DNA of 64,000 nt from Parelaphostrongylus tenuis (Eukaryota; Nematoda; Chromadorea; Rhabditida; Metastrongylidae). Within the stretch, counting starts at the first letter, position 1. The number at the start of each line of letters is the position of its first letter. Positions 25,101 to 40,100 of this stretch are shown piece after piece. The stretch spans positions 62,001-126,000 of the forward strand of contig JAHQIW010006473.1 in assembly GCA_019055375.1 (NCBI GenBank). Direction: 5' to 3'. Both the position numbers and the translations under genes were made by a program. A model generated the notes under the pieces. That model saw only the letters and a program-made list of their open reading frames with translations. It was not told the origin of the DNA and did not search any database.

Positions 25101-28100
25101 CTTGATAATCGATATATCACAGGAAATATGCATTCACTCGCCATTTAGCTTCACAATGAAGTGCTTCAGAATTTAGGAGATCAGTGGCTGCATTGTACAT
25201 CCCTCATGTATTTTGGTCTTCAAAATTTAGCGTAGATTTAAGTGTTCTCTATAAGATAGCTGCTATATTCTTCGACCTATCTTTATCATGCATGTCAAGT
25301 TAGTACTATTCTTTACGTGAAATGACATCCACATTACAGGTGGTGCCTCAAGCTGTGCAGTTGATAGACCATTTGGAAAATTTGTGTGTGCGATTTGTGT
25401 ATTTTTCTCGTGAGAACGAACTAAGAAGTCGGGTTTTCGCTGAGAAACTTGGTCAGCCATTGAAAATATCTTCTACTTCTTTTTACTATAGACTACGATT
25501 GACTCATAGAGGGTGAAAATTCGGTGCGAAGCATCTCTTTGTTACATCTTGTTGGAATTTGATGAATTAGGTCAAAGTCTTGCGATTCACTTCTTCCGTC
25601 TATCAAAATCTCAATACCACATACTTAGAACTGACGTTTCCATGGAAGTCCCGTGCTTAGGGCAATATTTCGGTGTTCTTTCGAAAATACTACGCTTGAT
25701 GTCTATGTAAAACCATTCTGGATTAGAGTACCACATTACTGACAACATATCAATGACGAAATGAATTCGTGATAACTCGATAAAATGCAGTCTTTTACAC
25801 ATCCGAATATTCAGGTCTAGAAGCCGGTTGGAATTGCCATGTGTCATTGGCTGAAATTACTGATGGCACTGATAAGAGAACACTGAAAGACTTCTTTCGT
25901 TCCAAATGTAAGAATTGTTTGTAGAATTTATAATTTATATCTCCTTTGGTAGGATAAAAACGTTTGTGGTTCATCAACTCATGGTTGTTGTGCGCTTGAC
26001 TCCAATGTCTTGCGGAGGTCTCCATCGATCTACCAAATCAGTGTTTTTCTCCATTTACGCAGCATGAGAGCAGTTTGCCGACTTGGCTGGGATGAAATGC
26101 TTGCTTTTTTTTGGAGCGCGAAGCTGAATAAAGAAATGAATATATGTGTATCAGTACATCTGTATTGGTTTATCAGTGGAGAGTGCTTTGATTGGTTTAG
26201 TTTTGTTGGTGATTCTACTAGAGTAATTAGGCTTTCTTACGTATTGTGAGCGGGTGTGTGTTGCCTGCGTTAGGGTCACTCGATTGTCTTAAGTATTCCT
26301 GCCACGCGAGTCTATTTATTGGATGAAGGACAGTGTTGATCTTGAGACCAACGACTGATATTCATCGCCGTAACGAACAACCTATAACAAATAACAATTA
26401 CAACATAAGAGCAATTAAGGAAACAGCAATCACGACATATAACGCAATGTTAACAGATCATGATGATGCATTAGATGTGAGCCTAAGTGTAAGATGCCCC
26501 GAACCCCAAATCTCTAGATGAATGAGAGGAACTCAAACACTATAAGGAGCAATAACTATTCACATAGGCATTATGCAGCAGCACGAGCTACAAGTAACTA
26601 AAGCCAAGATCATCTAGAGTCAGGAGAGGTGGAAGTTACAGCCAAGCTCGAAGCAGCGTCTGTAGACGAATGCAACTGCTGTGGCCGTTACTCTTTCCCA
26701 AGATTCTGTTTCGCTTTAGACTGTGAATAGCTGTTTAGAACAACACTGCCCAGATTCTATGGGAAACAGTTTTTGGTTGCCAATTGAAAGCTACGAGTCT
26801 TCGTGTTGCGCGGGCATACGGCTATACATTCATAGTCAACAGCATAAGAGATAAGAAAAATAGCAGTTATTTCGCTTGATAACTGCTATAACATCTTTAA
26901 CTGTTGTGCTACACATCATGTATGTGTGCGAACCAATCAATATACAACACAAATTTACGTGTTTATATATATATATATGCATAAGTATATTCTCACGAAT
27001 TCCAGTACTTTTACTCCTACTTTTGCAGTATTATGATGCTTCACATATACCTAAGCGAATTGAGTGGTGAACAAAAACACGACCTCAGACGGGAGTCGAA
27101 CCCGCGTATCATCCATACCTGAGACGTGTGCTATCACTACACCTGTTAAGGGTTGGTGGCTGAGAGCTAACATTCAGATGTTGAAGAATGAGTGGTGACG
27201 CAAATGTGGCTTGGTGGTGTAGTGGCAGCACGCGTCCCCAGTATGGATGAAACGCTGGTTCGACTCTGTCTCAGGTCGCGTTTTTGCTCACCACACAAAT
27301 CGCCTAACTATATATGTATATGTATGCTTATATATGTATATACACATATATATGTATATATACATGCCTGCGTATATACATTTATTCACTAACGCTAGCG
27401 ATGCATGCTCTCCTTTCAGTACTCCGACCTGCAAAGTACGGCTCAACGAGCTCTGAAATGGTGCTGAACGGAAAATCAAGGTTGTTAAAGTATTCAGTGA
27501 ATGTCTTTTTTATTTTTCCATTCATGAACTATGGTTCAGATCTGATCATCAGCTATATCTTAAAAGTTCTGTTTCTCATCCGCGAAATTCGCCTTTGTCA
27601 AAAAGGCTTAGTCAGATTACCAAAGTAAGTTTGTTGCTGCCCTGACTACAGTTTCTTTCTCGGAATAAGAGTTATGTAGACGGGCCTTCCTTTTTTTTGA
27701 CTTTATATTCCATAGCGTCAGGCGCGACCATAACGTTGCATTAAAGTCACTGATTTAGTTTCTAAATCAACTTCGATCCAGTGGACTGGTTTCTTGAGAT
27801 CTTCGTTTTATTGTTCTACTCGCAAAATCATTAGAGAGCTCAAAAAGGGCTTTAGGCACTTTAAAAGATTTTGATTAGCAATAATTACCGTACATATGTA
27901 CTCTAGAGTGTACATGCCGCACGTTAAGGGATATCCTTACTCCGAATCGTTCCTTTTTTGAAATCTGAATTGTATAGATTTATGTAATACCGCACTCACC
28001 ACTCAATAATCGGCTATTTTCTTGGGTAAGCACACATCGTCTCGTGTGTACTCACAAGAAAATAGCGAATTATAATGCGATATTAATACAAAGTCCTTTG

Positions 28101-31100
28101 TGGGAACTGTTCGATACTCACTCTACTTTCTCTCTACGAAATTGATAGGAACAATGAATCTTATTTATTTTGATGCAAGCAAAGGATAAGACGGTCTATT
28201 ATGATATTATACTCAGGGTTATAAAAACAGAAGGAAATTTCATTTTTGATCATATGTTAGCCCATTACTGAATTTTTGTTTCGTGTAGACGTTTTCATTT
28301 TTGAAGTGGCAGCGAACCTTCAGAGGCAGTCAAAACCGATGAGAACTGTCTCTCGAACATGACTGTTGATTTGGGCCATATAGTGCATTTATGGCTCAAA
28401 TTGAAGAAACATATATAAGAGAAATTTACTTGTGTATTTGTACATGTCACTCACAATCAACAGACGCCGTGGCCGAGTGGTTGAGATGTTGGCCACGGCT
28501 CGCGTGGTGCCGATCTCCATCCTCACTTCTCTCCATCAGTTAACAACAACGTCCTATGGAACACCACAACAAGGCCATCCTCGAGATTGTAAGGAGACTT
28601 GTTCAACTAGTATTCTATGCCGTTCAAGAAGACGAAAAACGAATTGAATGCCCGAAATACTGGAATCCGCACAGTGAAAAAAATTGTGGCCGATGCCTAT
28701 CGTATAAACTTTCATGTGGTTTTTTTGTACGCTAAATAGGAAATTTGGATCATTTCCGTCATCTGGTCCTAATTCCACGGTTTGTGAAAAGCTATTTTCC
28801 AGTGATTTTTGAAGTCTTAGTAGTCCTTCGCTAGCTTAACTCTCAGGAAATTTGAAAATATACTTGGTTTTGAAACACCTTCTTAATCGCACTGTAATAG
28901 TAAAAATCAAATCGTGTGTCCCATCCAAACATTTCTCGCTTTACAAAGCTTTTTCTGTATATTTTACTAACCAATCGATAGCTTAAATCTTGTGGATTCT
29001 AACAAAAAATCTGGTCTTTAGAAAGGACTTTTCTGTGCGTTGTAACAATCAAAAGATGATTGACTTACGCGAGTTTGAATCATCTTTGTAATCGGACCTT
29101 TTTCGATCCCTCAAGAAAAATGCGTCATTGAATTTTTTTTTCTCAAGTCTCAGCAGTGATATCATACTTTAAATGTCAAGGATTTTGATTATGTATTTTA
29201 TTTTAAAAACGGTTTTTTTTATTGCATTGTAACAGCATAAATGAAATCATGTTTGTCAATCAAACATTTCTCTCTGAAGGAAGCTTTTCTATTAGACTTT
29301 TAGTAACCATTCGATAGCTTGAATTTCGTCAATTCTAATAATGTATTTGTTTTCCAAGAAAAACTTTCTGTTGCTCTGTAGCAGCCAAGAAACTGTTAAG
29401 TTTGTCCCAACACAGCAATGAAACCGAACCACCGTGCTTTGCTGTAATGCCACCGCTTTTTTTCCGATGCCAAATATGTGAAATCCAGTCTTCTTTCAAT
29501 CACAGCGCACCATAAACTGCTTTTAAAAACTAAATGCATCGTTGGAATCCATAAGTTTCAATCTATCGAATGATTACAAAAAGTCCATAGGAACAACTTT
29601 GTTCAGCGAGAATTTTTCCAGTAAGAATACAATTGTGTTCCTGTTGTTACAGCGCAATAGTGAAACCGTTTGGGAAGTCAAATAATTCCAAATTTCGAGA
29701 CTCAAGCTATCGAATGACTACTTAGCCTCCGAAAATCATCGAAAAATAATTTTTACACGAGCGCTGGAACTGGGACCGGATAACGGAAAAATACCGAAAA
29801 TTTGAAGTGCACTCATGTTTTCTGATAGTATGTTGAAAGGTAAACGCCTATATCCTGTTCTATAGAAATGTGGTAAGGTATCTGGTTACACTGATCCAGG
29901 TTCATGATCTGGGATGAGAGGTCCTGCTATATGCGTTAAATCAAAAACAGTTCATTAGTGATACATCTTAGCTGTTTCTCCAAGAACAAATCTTGTTCAC
30001 TATAGTATTGGGTTGTCCCATTGATACATTCACGTATTGACGTTTCTGTTGATTCAGTTGATATTCATTCAAAGAAATCAATTCAACAAGTATAATCACC
30101 ATCATGATCATGATAAGGAACGATTTGCTGAGCGATGATATACCTTTCTCTAGAAAGAATCAGAATAACGGTAAAAAAAAATCGGTGAGGTCACTTTTGA
30201 GCTGGTTATGATCTTTGAATTTTTCTCCCCGAAATGCTGCTTTAGGCAACAGAAAAGATGATAACCCGATGCGACATTATCCGGGCCAAACGGACATGAT
30301 ATATCGTCGGTGAAGATTAGTACAACACCTGGCCCAGACAGGATTTGATCAGAACACTTGAAGAACCTCTCGTCAGTTCTCATCAACACCCTGGCTCGCC
30401 TCTTCACTCGTTACCTGTCAAAATGCAAGGTTCCCAGTCAATGGAAAACTAGTGAGACCGTGTTATTGTTCAAAAAGAGAGACTTCACGACATAGGCAAC
30501 TATCACCCAATCTGCATGTTGTCCGTTATCTATGAGCTCTTCACTCAAGTCATCCTAATCAGAACTGACAGAACACCGGACGAAGGACAGCCATGTGAAC
30601 AAGCGGGGTTCCGAAACGGATTTAGTATCATAGACCACATCCACATGATCACAAGACTCACTGAAGTTTCAGGAAAGTATAAACTGCCACTCTATCTCAT
30701 TTTCGGCGATTTGAAGAAAGCCTTTGATTCAGTTGAAACAGAAGCGGTTATAGAGGCTATGGACAACCAGGGCGTCCCTACTCGGTACATAACATCCTTC
30801 GTGAGCTATATAAAGATTTCAGGGCTAAAATATTCCCATTTTACAACAATTTTACCATCGACGTAAGAAGAGGCGTTCGATAAGGCGACACAATTTCGCC
30901 AAAATTATTCACTGCCGCCAAAATTTTATGAAAACATTAGAATGGGCCGATATGGTAGTGAAAATCAACGATCGACACTTAAACCATTTTTGCTTCGCTG
31001 ATGATATCGTCCTCATAACACCGAGCATCATCCAAGCAGAATGAGTGTTGACCATTTTCGACACCACCATGGGAAAGATTGACCTTCAACTAAATCTAAC

Positions 31101-34100
31101 AAAAACGATGCTCATAAGCAACAGATGGATTTTGAATGCCCCATTCGAGCTCAACAAAACGAACATCCCCGAATGCTCCAGTTACGTCTGTATAAGTCGT
31201 GAAATTCATGATGAAAACATGATGGTTAACCTAGCTCCAGAATTGAGCAGCTGGAATCGAGCGCATTGGGAAACGTTTAATAGCGTCGAGGATGTATGAA
31301 GAGGGCACAAAACATCCGTCGCCGAGCCCATCTTTTCGACTCGACGATTATCCCTACTTAAACGTATGCAGCAGAAACCTTGTCGCTACGTAAGCAGGCT
31401 GAAAGATCACTTGGCGTTATTGAACGCGCAGTTAAAAGGTCGATGCTAGGAGTATCCCTTATCTCGCAGATGAGAGAAAGGATTCAAAGTTCCGACTTAC
31501 GTCAACGATCGAAGATCAAAGACACCGTTCTACACACCAGAATATAGAAATTAAGGTAGACCGGACACGTGATGCTTATCAACGACAACCGATGGACGAG
31601 AGCCGTCACCGACTGGATTCCTCGGGATATCAAACGCCGTACAGGAAGACCACAGACCTGATGGTCCGATTTCTTTCCGAACAGCATAGGAGAAAGATAT
31701 GATGCTCAACGAATCCCTAGAGCGAAGAGGACCCACTGGGCTTCTCTTGCACGCGATTAGGAAAAATAGAAGTGTTGCTGGTGCCCGCTCGAGAAACTCG
31801 ACGATCAACGGGACGACATGTGATACAGGTGAAACGGTGGATGTAGAACCGTGATCCAGTCCAGTTTCTCCAAATTGTGACGACTGGACTTCACAATGTG
31901 AGGTGGTCGATCAATGCACGCGGTTTCAGTTTGCAAGACAAAATCAAATTCAAAAAAAATCGAACAGTCAAGACATCAGTTTGCGCTGTCTCGTTTCATT
32001 GAGATGACAAGCGATGGTGCTATGGCAGTATTCAAGTGTTTGCTTAAGCTGCTGGAACACTCTCCAACAGACTGCAGGCCTTTCGCAATGGCTCAATATG
32101 GAATAGACAAAACTGATTGAAACACAAGTGGGAAATTCAAGATATAAATGATGCGTTGGTGAACACTATGGTATTATGTTGGGCGAAACTCCGCCTGTTA
32201 AATCTCTTTTGTAATCAGAATGTGGACCTTGACAAAAAGTACGGTGAAATAGATTCTATGGGATCTAGAAAAATCACCCTTTTGTCATAGTAAACGAGCA
32301 ATATATTTTGTCGCCAGTGATTTCTAGTGCCTTTCATTGCAACAAATAAAGTTCCTTGAGAGCGAAATTGTGGGTTATAATTCAAAAAACAGCTACTGTA
32401 TTCGTGCCACGTGACTCTTGTAGAGTTCACGTCGAAGCGAATATGTTGATGTTGAATTGTTAAGAGTATTAGCTACTGGGCCATACAGAATATCAAACAC
32501 ATAATTGCGCGACCCAATAGATTCTTAATGTAGACCCAAAAAGGAAAGTGCAGTGGTCTTCCACGAGTGAACAAAGTGTAACTTTGAGAGAAATTTGCTG
32601 GCCCTAAGATGACCATGATATCTACACTGTTTTCATGCCTTTCCAAACCCTTCTATGTAGGTTGCGGCTCTGCCAAATAAAGCTCGACTTCCCACTGGTA
32701 TTGCTGCCGTCCGACCACACCTAGAGCAAGTGGACAATGTCCCCCTGCTGGTTGGACTCATCACCGACTGCACTCCTGAGGCGAGTCTTCAGATGCTCGA
32801 GATCATGCAGGTTATTATAAGGATAAATAATTTGAATTGTTTGTTCTCCATTTTGAAACTTTTTGGTTTTTTTTGCGGACATTAATCCTTTTGTCGATCT
32901 GTCAGTTTGTGGAAGCGCTGAATAAGCAACTAGACAAACCCTAATCGTGCTACTACGTTTTTCAGGAATATGGTGAACTTGTGCTAGCAATAGGATCTTC
33001 GCTCTCCATTGTGAACACAGCTATATTCCTCCGGGTTAGAGCAAATTTTATCTAATGCATGTTATTTATCAGTCATCTTCACTCACTATCTTATTAGGTG
33101 TTTCCACGTTTTTCGCTTACACCAGCAGGTTTCAAGCTAGTGGTATAGAAAATTTGGCAAAAAGTCTATGGATGATCCTGTAGAGAAGAAAGGTTCAATA
33201 GACGGTCTTACAGCCGTATGTTCCCACTTCTTTCAAACCGAAAAAATTTTTTTTTCGTTTAAAACGAGAGAAGTCAATTTTAGGAACGTTTTTAGCTGAC
33301 CTATTGAGAGATTACTCTTCTATCTCATCAATCTTATCTCATTGCCTTTGTTTTTGATGTATTACCAGTATGCTACTTAACACGTTGGGAACCATATGGG
33401 CCATATTGACTCATGGTTCCTTTCGTCGCGCACCAGAGTTCTATACGGCGCAAGCATAAAAAGCGGCAATTGGGGGATATTACTTGGTAAATTAAGCTTT
33501 CAAGAGAACACTATCACTACCCAATGATGAAATGTCACTATAGAGAATCCTCTGAAGATTTTTATGCGTTTTTGATTGAAAGAAGGTCATTTGTTGAGAA
33601 ATAAACTATTTTCCAACAAAACAGACCACACCTTTCCAGAAACGAACACATTTCCAGCAGTTATTTAAATTTGTTCCTTCTTTGTTCTTGTTTAATGGTC
33701 GTTCGATAGCTTGAAAAATGCCCAATTCTTATGGCATGCTTGGTTTGTGGTTCAACTTTCATACCATGTTCTCCTAACCAATAAAATAGAATTTTGCAAT
33801 CGTAGTCCATTTTTTAGACTTCACAGCGGAATTTTTGTTGTTATATAGTGATACTTTAATTTGGATTAGGTATATTAGTACTGAAGGGACACATTAAAAC
33901 ATAATTTTGGTGAAAAGACTGTCCAGTTTTTTTGAGAAGGTCTACTAGTCCCTACGAACTGAATGGAATGCAGTCGAATCGTGTGAATATGTTCGTACTT
34001 TTTTCCTTTTTCCCTCAGCAAAGCTATTTCATTAGACTATAGGTAATCATATGAGAGGTCGAAAATTGGGAACTTTAGTATCAAACCTTATTCATGAGGA

Positions 34101-37100
34101 GGGTTTAATATTAAGCTTTACTGCCAGAAAAACTTTGACTTTGTGCTCAAGAGCGCATGTGACGCAGTGGGTAGAGGTGTTTTGCATCGTGCACGAAGTC
34201 ATTGATTTGATGCCACACTCATAGCTCACCAAGCTTTCCATCTCCTCGGATCGGTAAGTTTGTGCTATACTTTTATAGGTGCATAAGCTGCACTTGCTCA
34301 ATATCTCTGTAGGCCACATCGAGTCATTGTAAAGGCCAGATCTGCACATAGTCACCTCAACGAGTATGTAATTTGAAGTCAAGTGTATGGCGCACCCCTT
34401 AAAGATTCTTTGACGCGAAGAGCTTTATCTTTCTAATTTTTTGCTCTAGGAGTGCGTTGTTTCAACTCCACTGCGAACTTTATTCAATCTTAGAAATGGA
34501 TTTTTTATTCTAAGCATACTTCATCTGCGCGGAAATAATGGATATTGCTGGAGAGAGTTCTAGAAGCAAATTTCCTCTAAAACATGCTCATATCCCAAAA
34601 TTCCTCTTTTTGAAGAAGGTGGATAATTGGAAATGCAGAGACTTTTAGCTATTCTTTTCTCATAGTTTCGATGATTTTACAAACGTAGATCTAAAAAGCT
34701 CATTTTCTGCATTTTCGTCGCTAAAATTTCCTATCTCTTTGATGTCGAGAATATTTTGTCGAAGTTATTTATCGGTCAAAAACTTGAGCAATCACAATGA
34801 TCAATAGCATGCTAAAAACAAATGCTGCCTTGATAAATGATGTTCATAGCGCAATACAAGATGATAAAAATACTTATAGCTTTCAAAGGATAAAAGGACA
34901 AAGGATAAAGCTCTTGGTGTTGATCAATCCCTGAAGGATAGGCCATGCATTCGTTTTCAATTTTTGATTTCGGGTGAGGTGATTGAATGCACATCTGGCC
35001 TTTGCTCGCGGTCACCTCTCGCTCAATTAAGTCAGTGCTGCTTATGCACTCAGGCAAGTCTGTGACCAGTCCGATACCAATCTACCGATCCCAAATGGAT
35101 GGATGAGTTGGTGAGCCATGAGCGCGAGATCGAGCCATGGGCCTCGTGTGCGACGCAGGGCACCTACAAGCACTGCGCCACATGCTGTCTCGCTGAAAAG
35201 GATAGAACAAAGTATTTTTTTCATTATATAAAGGTCCTAACTCCTGAAATACCTGATAATGGAAAATTGGGGAAAGTTTAGTGGCATCGCATGTAGTGTA
35301 CAACAGTGCTCTTGGCAAACTATCCAATGCCCTGCAACTTACATCAAAATGATGATTTTGAGCTATATGTCTTGAGATTATAACACTAATGGGAGATTCA
35401 TCTCATAATACTTCATTCGGAGGTACATATTGTTAATATAATCTGTAATTTGACGATGCTCCATTGATTATGATTGCGGACGCCTATTCGTAGCAATAAC
35501 AGAGTGATTGCAATAGGAAATGAATGATAAGAGTGAAATGTGGATAAATATGAATAAGAAAGCATGGAATCGTTCCATAAAAGTCCGAAATATGATTTTC
35601 TCTCAAGTATCTGGGATATCTCTTTCAAAATTAGAAGAAAGCATTAGCAGGATTTCCAGGTTGAGGCTATGAAACGACATTCATGTAGAGTTCAAGTGGA
35701 TTTATAAAAAGTTTTCACTCATAAGACATTAGGGCAGAGTTTCTTTTACAACTCTATAGAAGCTTTAACTTCCGAAGTCTTCTAGATTTGAAAATTTTTA
35801 CCGAATCATCACTGAAATCGAGTCACATCACAGTGTGCAGTACCAATTTTGAAGAACAGTTTGTTGTTTTATGATTGTTTTGACATGTTCCAACCAAATA
35901 TAGTCTTATTGAAGTCTCTTTTATCACATTTTTCTCTCTTACTGACGATTAAACTCTCTCTAGTGACGATAAGAATCCAAATTTCATTGGGAAATTACCA
36001 CACTGTCACCTTAACGAGCTTCGCTCGCTGCGCGTCGCGCACAAAATCAACGTGGAACCCAACGTGTTAAATAGTATAGGAATATCGTAGCACTAATTTT
36101 GCTGGGATTCACTTCATGTACTAGTGAAGTCTGCTGATCAACATGTATCTGATCCATAAGATTTATCGTATTCAGACAACGTGATTTCAGGCTGATATTT
36201 CTATAAGTGTCCTACCGTTAGGCGATTGGATGTGTTCTCAAAATCCGGCTCCGAGCTGGCACAAAGCCAAAGAGATCGTTCACAGTCTTATGGGCGTGGC
36301 AAGCGATTTTCGACTTCAGTTCGAACAGGTTTGGACATTTCGGGATAACACATTGCATAAATGCGAGGTGTACTCTTCAATTTTCGTGTGCATTTTTCAT
36401 GAATGTTGCAACTCACAGAAATTATATTGATTTTAAATCGGCTTACTGCGAAATAATATTGAGCTAGCATTCAAAAATTCGCAAAAATTTTTCTTCTTTG
36501 AATTACTCTCAGTTTATGGCTTGATAATTTCATTGGTTGATGTTGATGAATAGATGCTTCAAGACCAGAATTGCGGCAGCTGCTGGTCAAAGTTCGAAGT
36601 CTGCCTAGAGGGTGACAAAGCTGGTAGTCAAGATCTAGAAGTATATCTGTATGCACAAATATGGGACCGTTTTTTAGCTGAACGTCTTCAGTTTTGTTCA
36701 AACTGTCTATGTCACATCGTCGAGCGTTTTTTGAAACGTAAACTGAAGTTCTCCCTCTCGTAGCCGCAAATACTTCAAAATCCGGTATGATTGCAAAATA
36801 TGCAACAGAAATGCACTCAAATACTTAGTGAAATGTTCGAACATCTCTATTAATTCGTATAATTGTGCATCATCTTTGATATACTAACGTAGGAGTGTTT
36901 GATATGCTTTCATGAATACGGTATTTACGAATGCGTAAGGAACAATGAAGAAAGAAGTCTATTCTATCTGTCGCCTGTGCACATTTACTTTGGAAATACA
37001 ATGGCCGCTAGTTGATACAGAGTGTCCGGGTTTGATTTTTTATTCGTGCACTCTGGTATAATCATTATGCTATATTGATTTCCTTCCTATGATACACGCC

Positions 37101-40100
37101 TTTTGAGAATACGCAATAATTACGAATTTAGTACTCTAGAAGTTGGAGTAAATGTAATGTACACATAACTTCACATCAAATTAATGCTTCTATAGTATCT
37201 TAACACGGTTCAAAATGATATGTTAAACGGCACATAAAGACTTCCAGTGCATCATTTTGAAAAGGAATTTTGTACATTTCAAAGGAAGCGCCGTTTCAGC
37301 TTCTTGAACTTCCCAAGCTAGTTATTGCCTGTCGTCATCGCTTGGCCTCGTTCAGAGGATCATTAACGTTCCATTTCTTGGCATCATGCATGGTTTCATT
37401 GTCTCTTCTGACTTCGGTGGTGACTTTTCTTCCGCTACTCTTTGATTTCGATCAGGTAAAAATTATCATAAGTCTTTTGAGATTCAAAATAGACTCTGTG
37501 TACCACACACTTTCCCTATTTCTCTCAAAATAATGAGTTTTATGGCGTTTATCGAGTTGTCATAAACTGTAATGTTCCAGATTTTTTTGACCGTTTTTCT
37601 GCAACTGCCGTGTCTCACTTTGGGAACGGTGTTTACTCCGTTTTATCCAAAATCCAATATAATCCGCATTGCATCAAAGGTAATTGAGATCTTAATCAAG
37701 TTAGACCGCACTAATTTCATTACTGCTTCATACGTTTACTAAGCCAAATCCTAAGGGATGCACAATTTTGTCTCTTTGGTCTTTTGGGTTTTCCGAGAAC
37801 AAAGGATCATTCGACCTCATTCGCTGGACAACAATTTTTCATAGGGATATAATCATTTGAAAGTTCAAATCTCTGGCTGGAGCCATAAGTGGCCGGTTTT
37901 AGGACACCCCTAATACTTTCCGGTTATAAGGGGACAAATGGATATTCGACCACATTTGCTGTGAAAGATTTTTTCATCACAGTGTTAGTAGTTATTCGAA
38001 AGGTTGAAACTCTGGCTAGTGCGGTACATGGCTGGTTTCGAAAAGACACTTTTATGACAATGTAAAGTCAGAAAAAAATTTCTCTCACAAGCGCATAATT
38101 TTCGTCGACTGAGCTCTTTTTTTAGACTATTAGTAATCATTCGATAGCGTATGTTCCATTATGTATTATTCGATAGCGCTAAGCTAATTTTTCAAAAAGA
38201 TCGTTTTTCTGCAGGGAAAATAAAATCGAGTATCACATATTAGATGGGCTTGTTTACCGTCTAGTCTACGGGATAGGAGGCGGGCAATCGATCGATACCC
38301 TGACGCCTTAGATATGTGGGGTACAACTTGTTCTGCAATTGGATATTTCTTATTCGCTTTGAAAGAAACTCAGATAAAGCCGTTCACTGAGATGCTGTAC
38401 AAGTTCGTATGCTTTTCGTTCTTCCAGCGAATTATGAGCGTGATAAAATTAAAGGTGGCGAGGCGGGTGTGAAGCATAATTTTATTTTCTATGCTACAGC
38501 GTTGCAAAAGAGTCTTTTCAGCAACGGCCATGCGGAGCTATAGTCAGAGATCTAAGCTTTTGAATGATTACTAACACTCCCATAAAGAGTTCTTGTCCAG
38601 CGAATGAGGTCGAATATTCATTTGCCCCCCGAATAACCAAAATGAGCCGTCTCCCTTTTTTACTTGTTACTCTTGATGATGGTCTTTTGTTTTAGATTTT
38701 TTAGGGAACTTGACAATTTCAGAATTTGACCCCTGGACGTCGTCAAAGCATTAAGTGGGCTGTGATGACATTTCTTATTGGATTTTGTCCTACTTCACTC
38801 TTTATTGTCCTGCTTTTCTTCCTTATGGTAGTTGTTCTTTGTAACAATTTATTGAAAGAAGTTTACTAATGATGGTTTGGTTTAGTGATGTTCTATCATC
38901 TCGGAACTGTTTAATATGACATCGGTGTACATATATATGCATTTATATATACATAATATACATGTACACCGATGTCATACATAAACAGTTCTGAGATGAT
39001 AGAACATCACTATGTGTATATATATGTATGCATATATATGCATGCATGTTTATATGTTAGGAATCAATATAATAGTGGTGTTAACGTACATTGTAGCAAT
39101 CTTGCAGCTGGTGAAGACTTCGTCGTTGACATGCTCGTTCTCAGACGTGGTGTGCGCCGTAGCCAGCAATATTTCGAATCGCCCGGAATCAGAAATCGCA
39201 ATCCGCCACATTGTTGGGCTTCATGTAAGGTTTTTCGCTTGGTTTGGTGGAGTAAAAATGAAAGAACTTTTGGCGCTGACCAATCTCATACTGGGGTACC
39301 ATGTCCTCAATCGTTAATACGTTGACAATTACGCTGGCATCCTGCGCGGCAGGCTGTGCGGTAGCGTGGCGCGCCTTGCTCGAATGACATCACCTGTATC
39401 ACCTATCGTTCCGCTGATCGCTGAGTGACACGAGCGGGTACTAGCAACACTTCCATTTTTCCATATCGCGTGCAAGAGTAGCCCAGTGGGTCCTTCCCGC
39501 TCTAGGGATTCGCTGAGCATCATATCCTTCTTCTATGCTTTTCGTGAAGAAATCGGACCATTGGGTCGGTGCTTCCTGTACAGCGCTTGATATCCCGAGC
39601 AATCCAGTCGGTAACGCTCTCGTCCATCGGTTATCGTTGGAGAGTATCACATGTCCGGCCCACCTTATTTTCGATATCCTGGCGTGTAAAACGACGTCTT
39701 TGTTCTTCGGTCATTGACGTAGGTCGGAACTTAGGATCCTTTCTCTCATTTGCAAGATACGGAATACTCTTAGCATCGACCTTTCGACTGCGCGTTCAAT
39801 AAAGCCAAGTGATCTTTCATCCTGCTTACGTAGCGACCAGGTTTCTGCTGCATACGTTAGGGCAGGGATAGTCGTTGAGTCGAAAAGGTGGGAACGGAGT
39901 CGGATGTTCTTAGTCCTCTTCATTACGTCTTCGATGCTCTTAACGTTACCAAACCGCTTGTTTCCTCCTGCTCAATTCTGGAGCTAGATCGCTCATCATC
40001 TTGATTTCACGATCTAGATAGACGTAACTGGAGCATTCGGGATTTTTGTTTGTTGAGCGTTAATGGGGTATTCAAAGCCCATTCGTTCCTGATGAACATC

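Noticed and set aside
36551..36763. Extra TMEM94-like exon between exons s and t
   Set aside because: The candidate frame (SRPELRQLL) needs phase 1 while exon s ends in phase 0, and exon s joins exon t directly with good homology.
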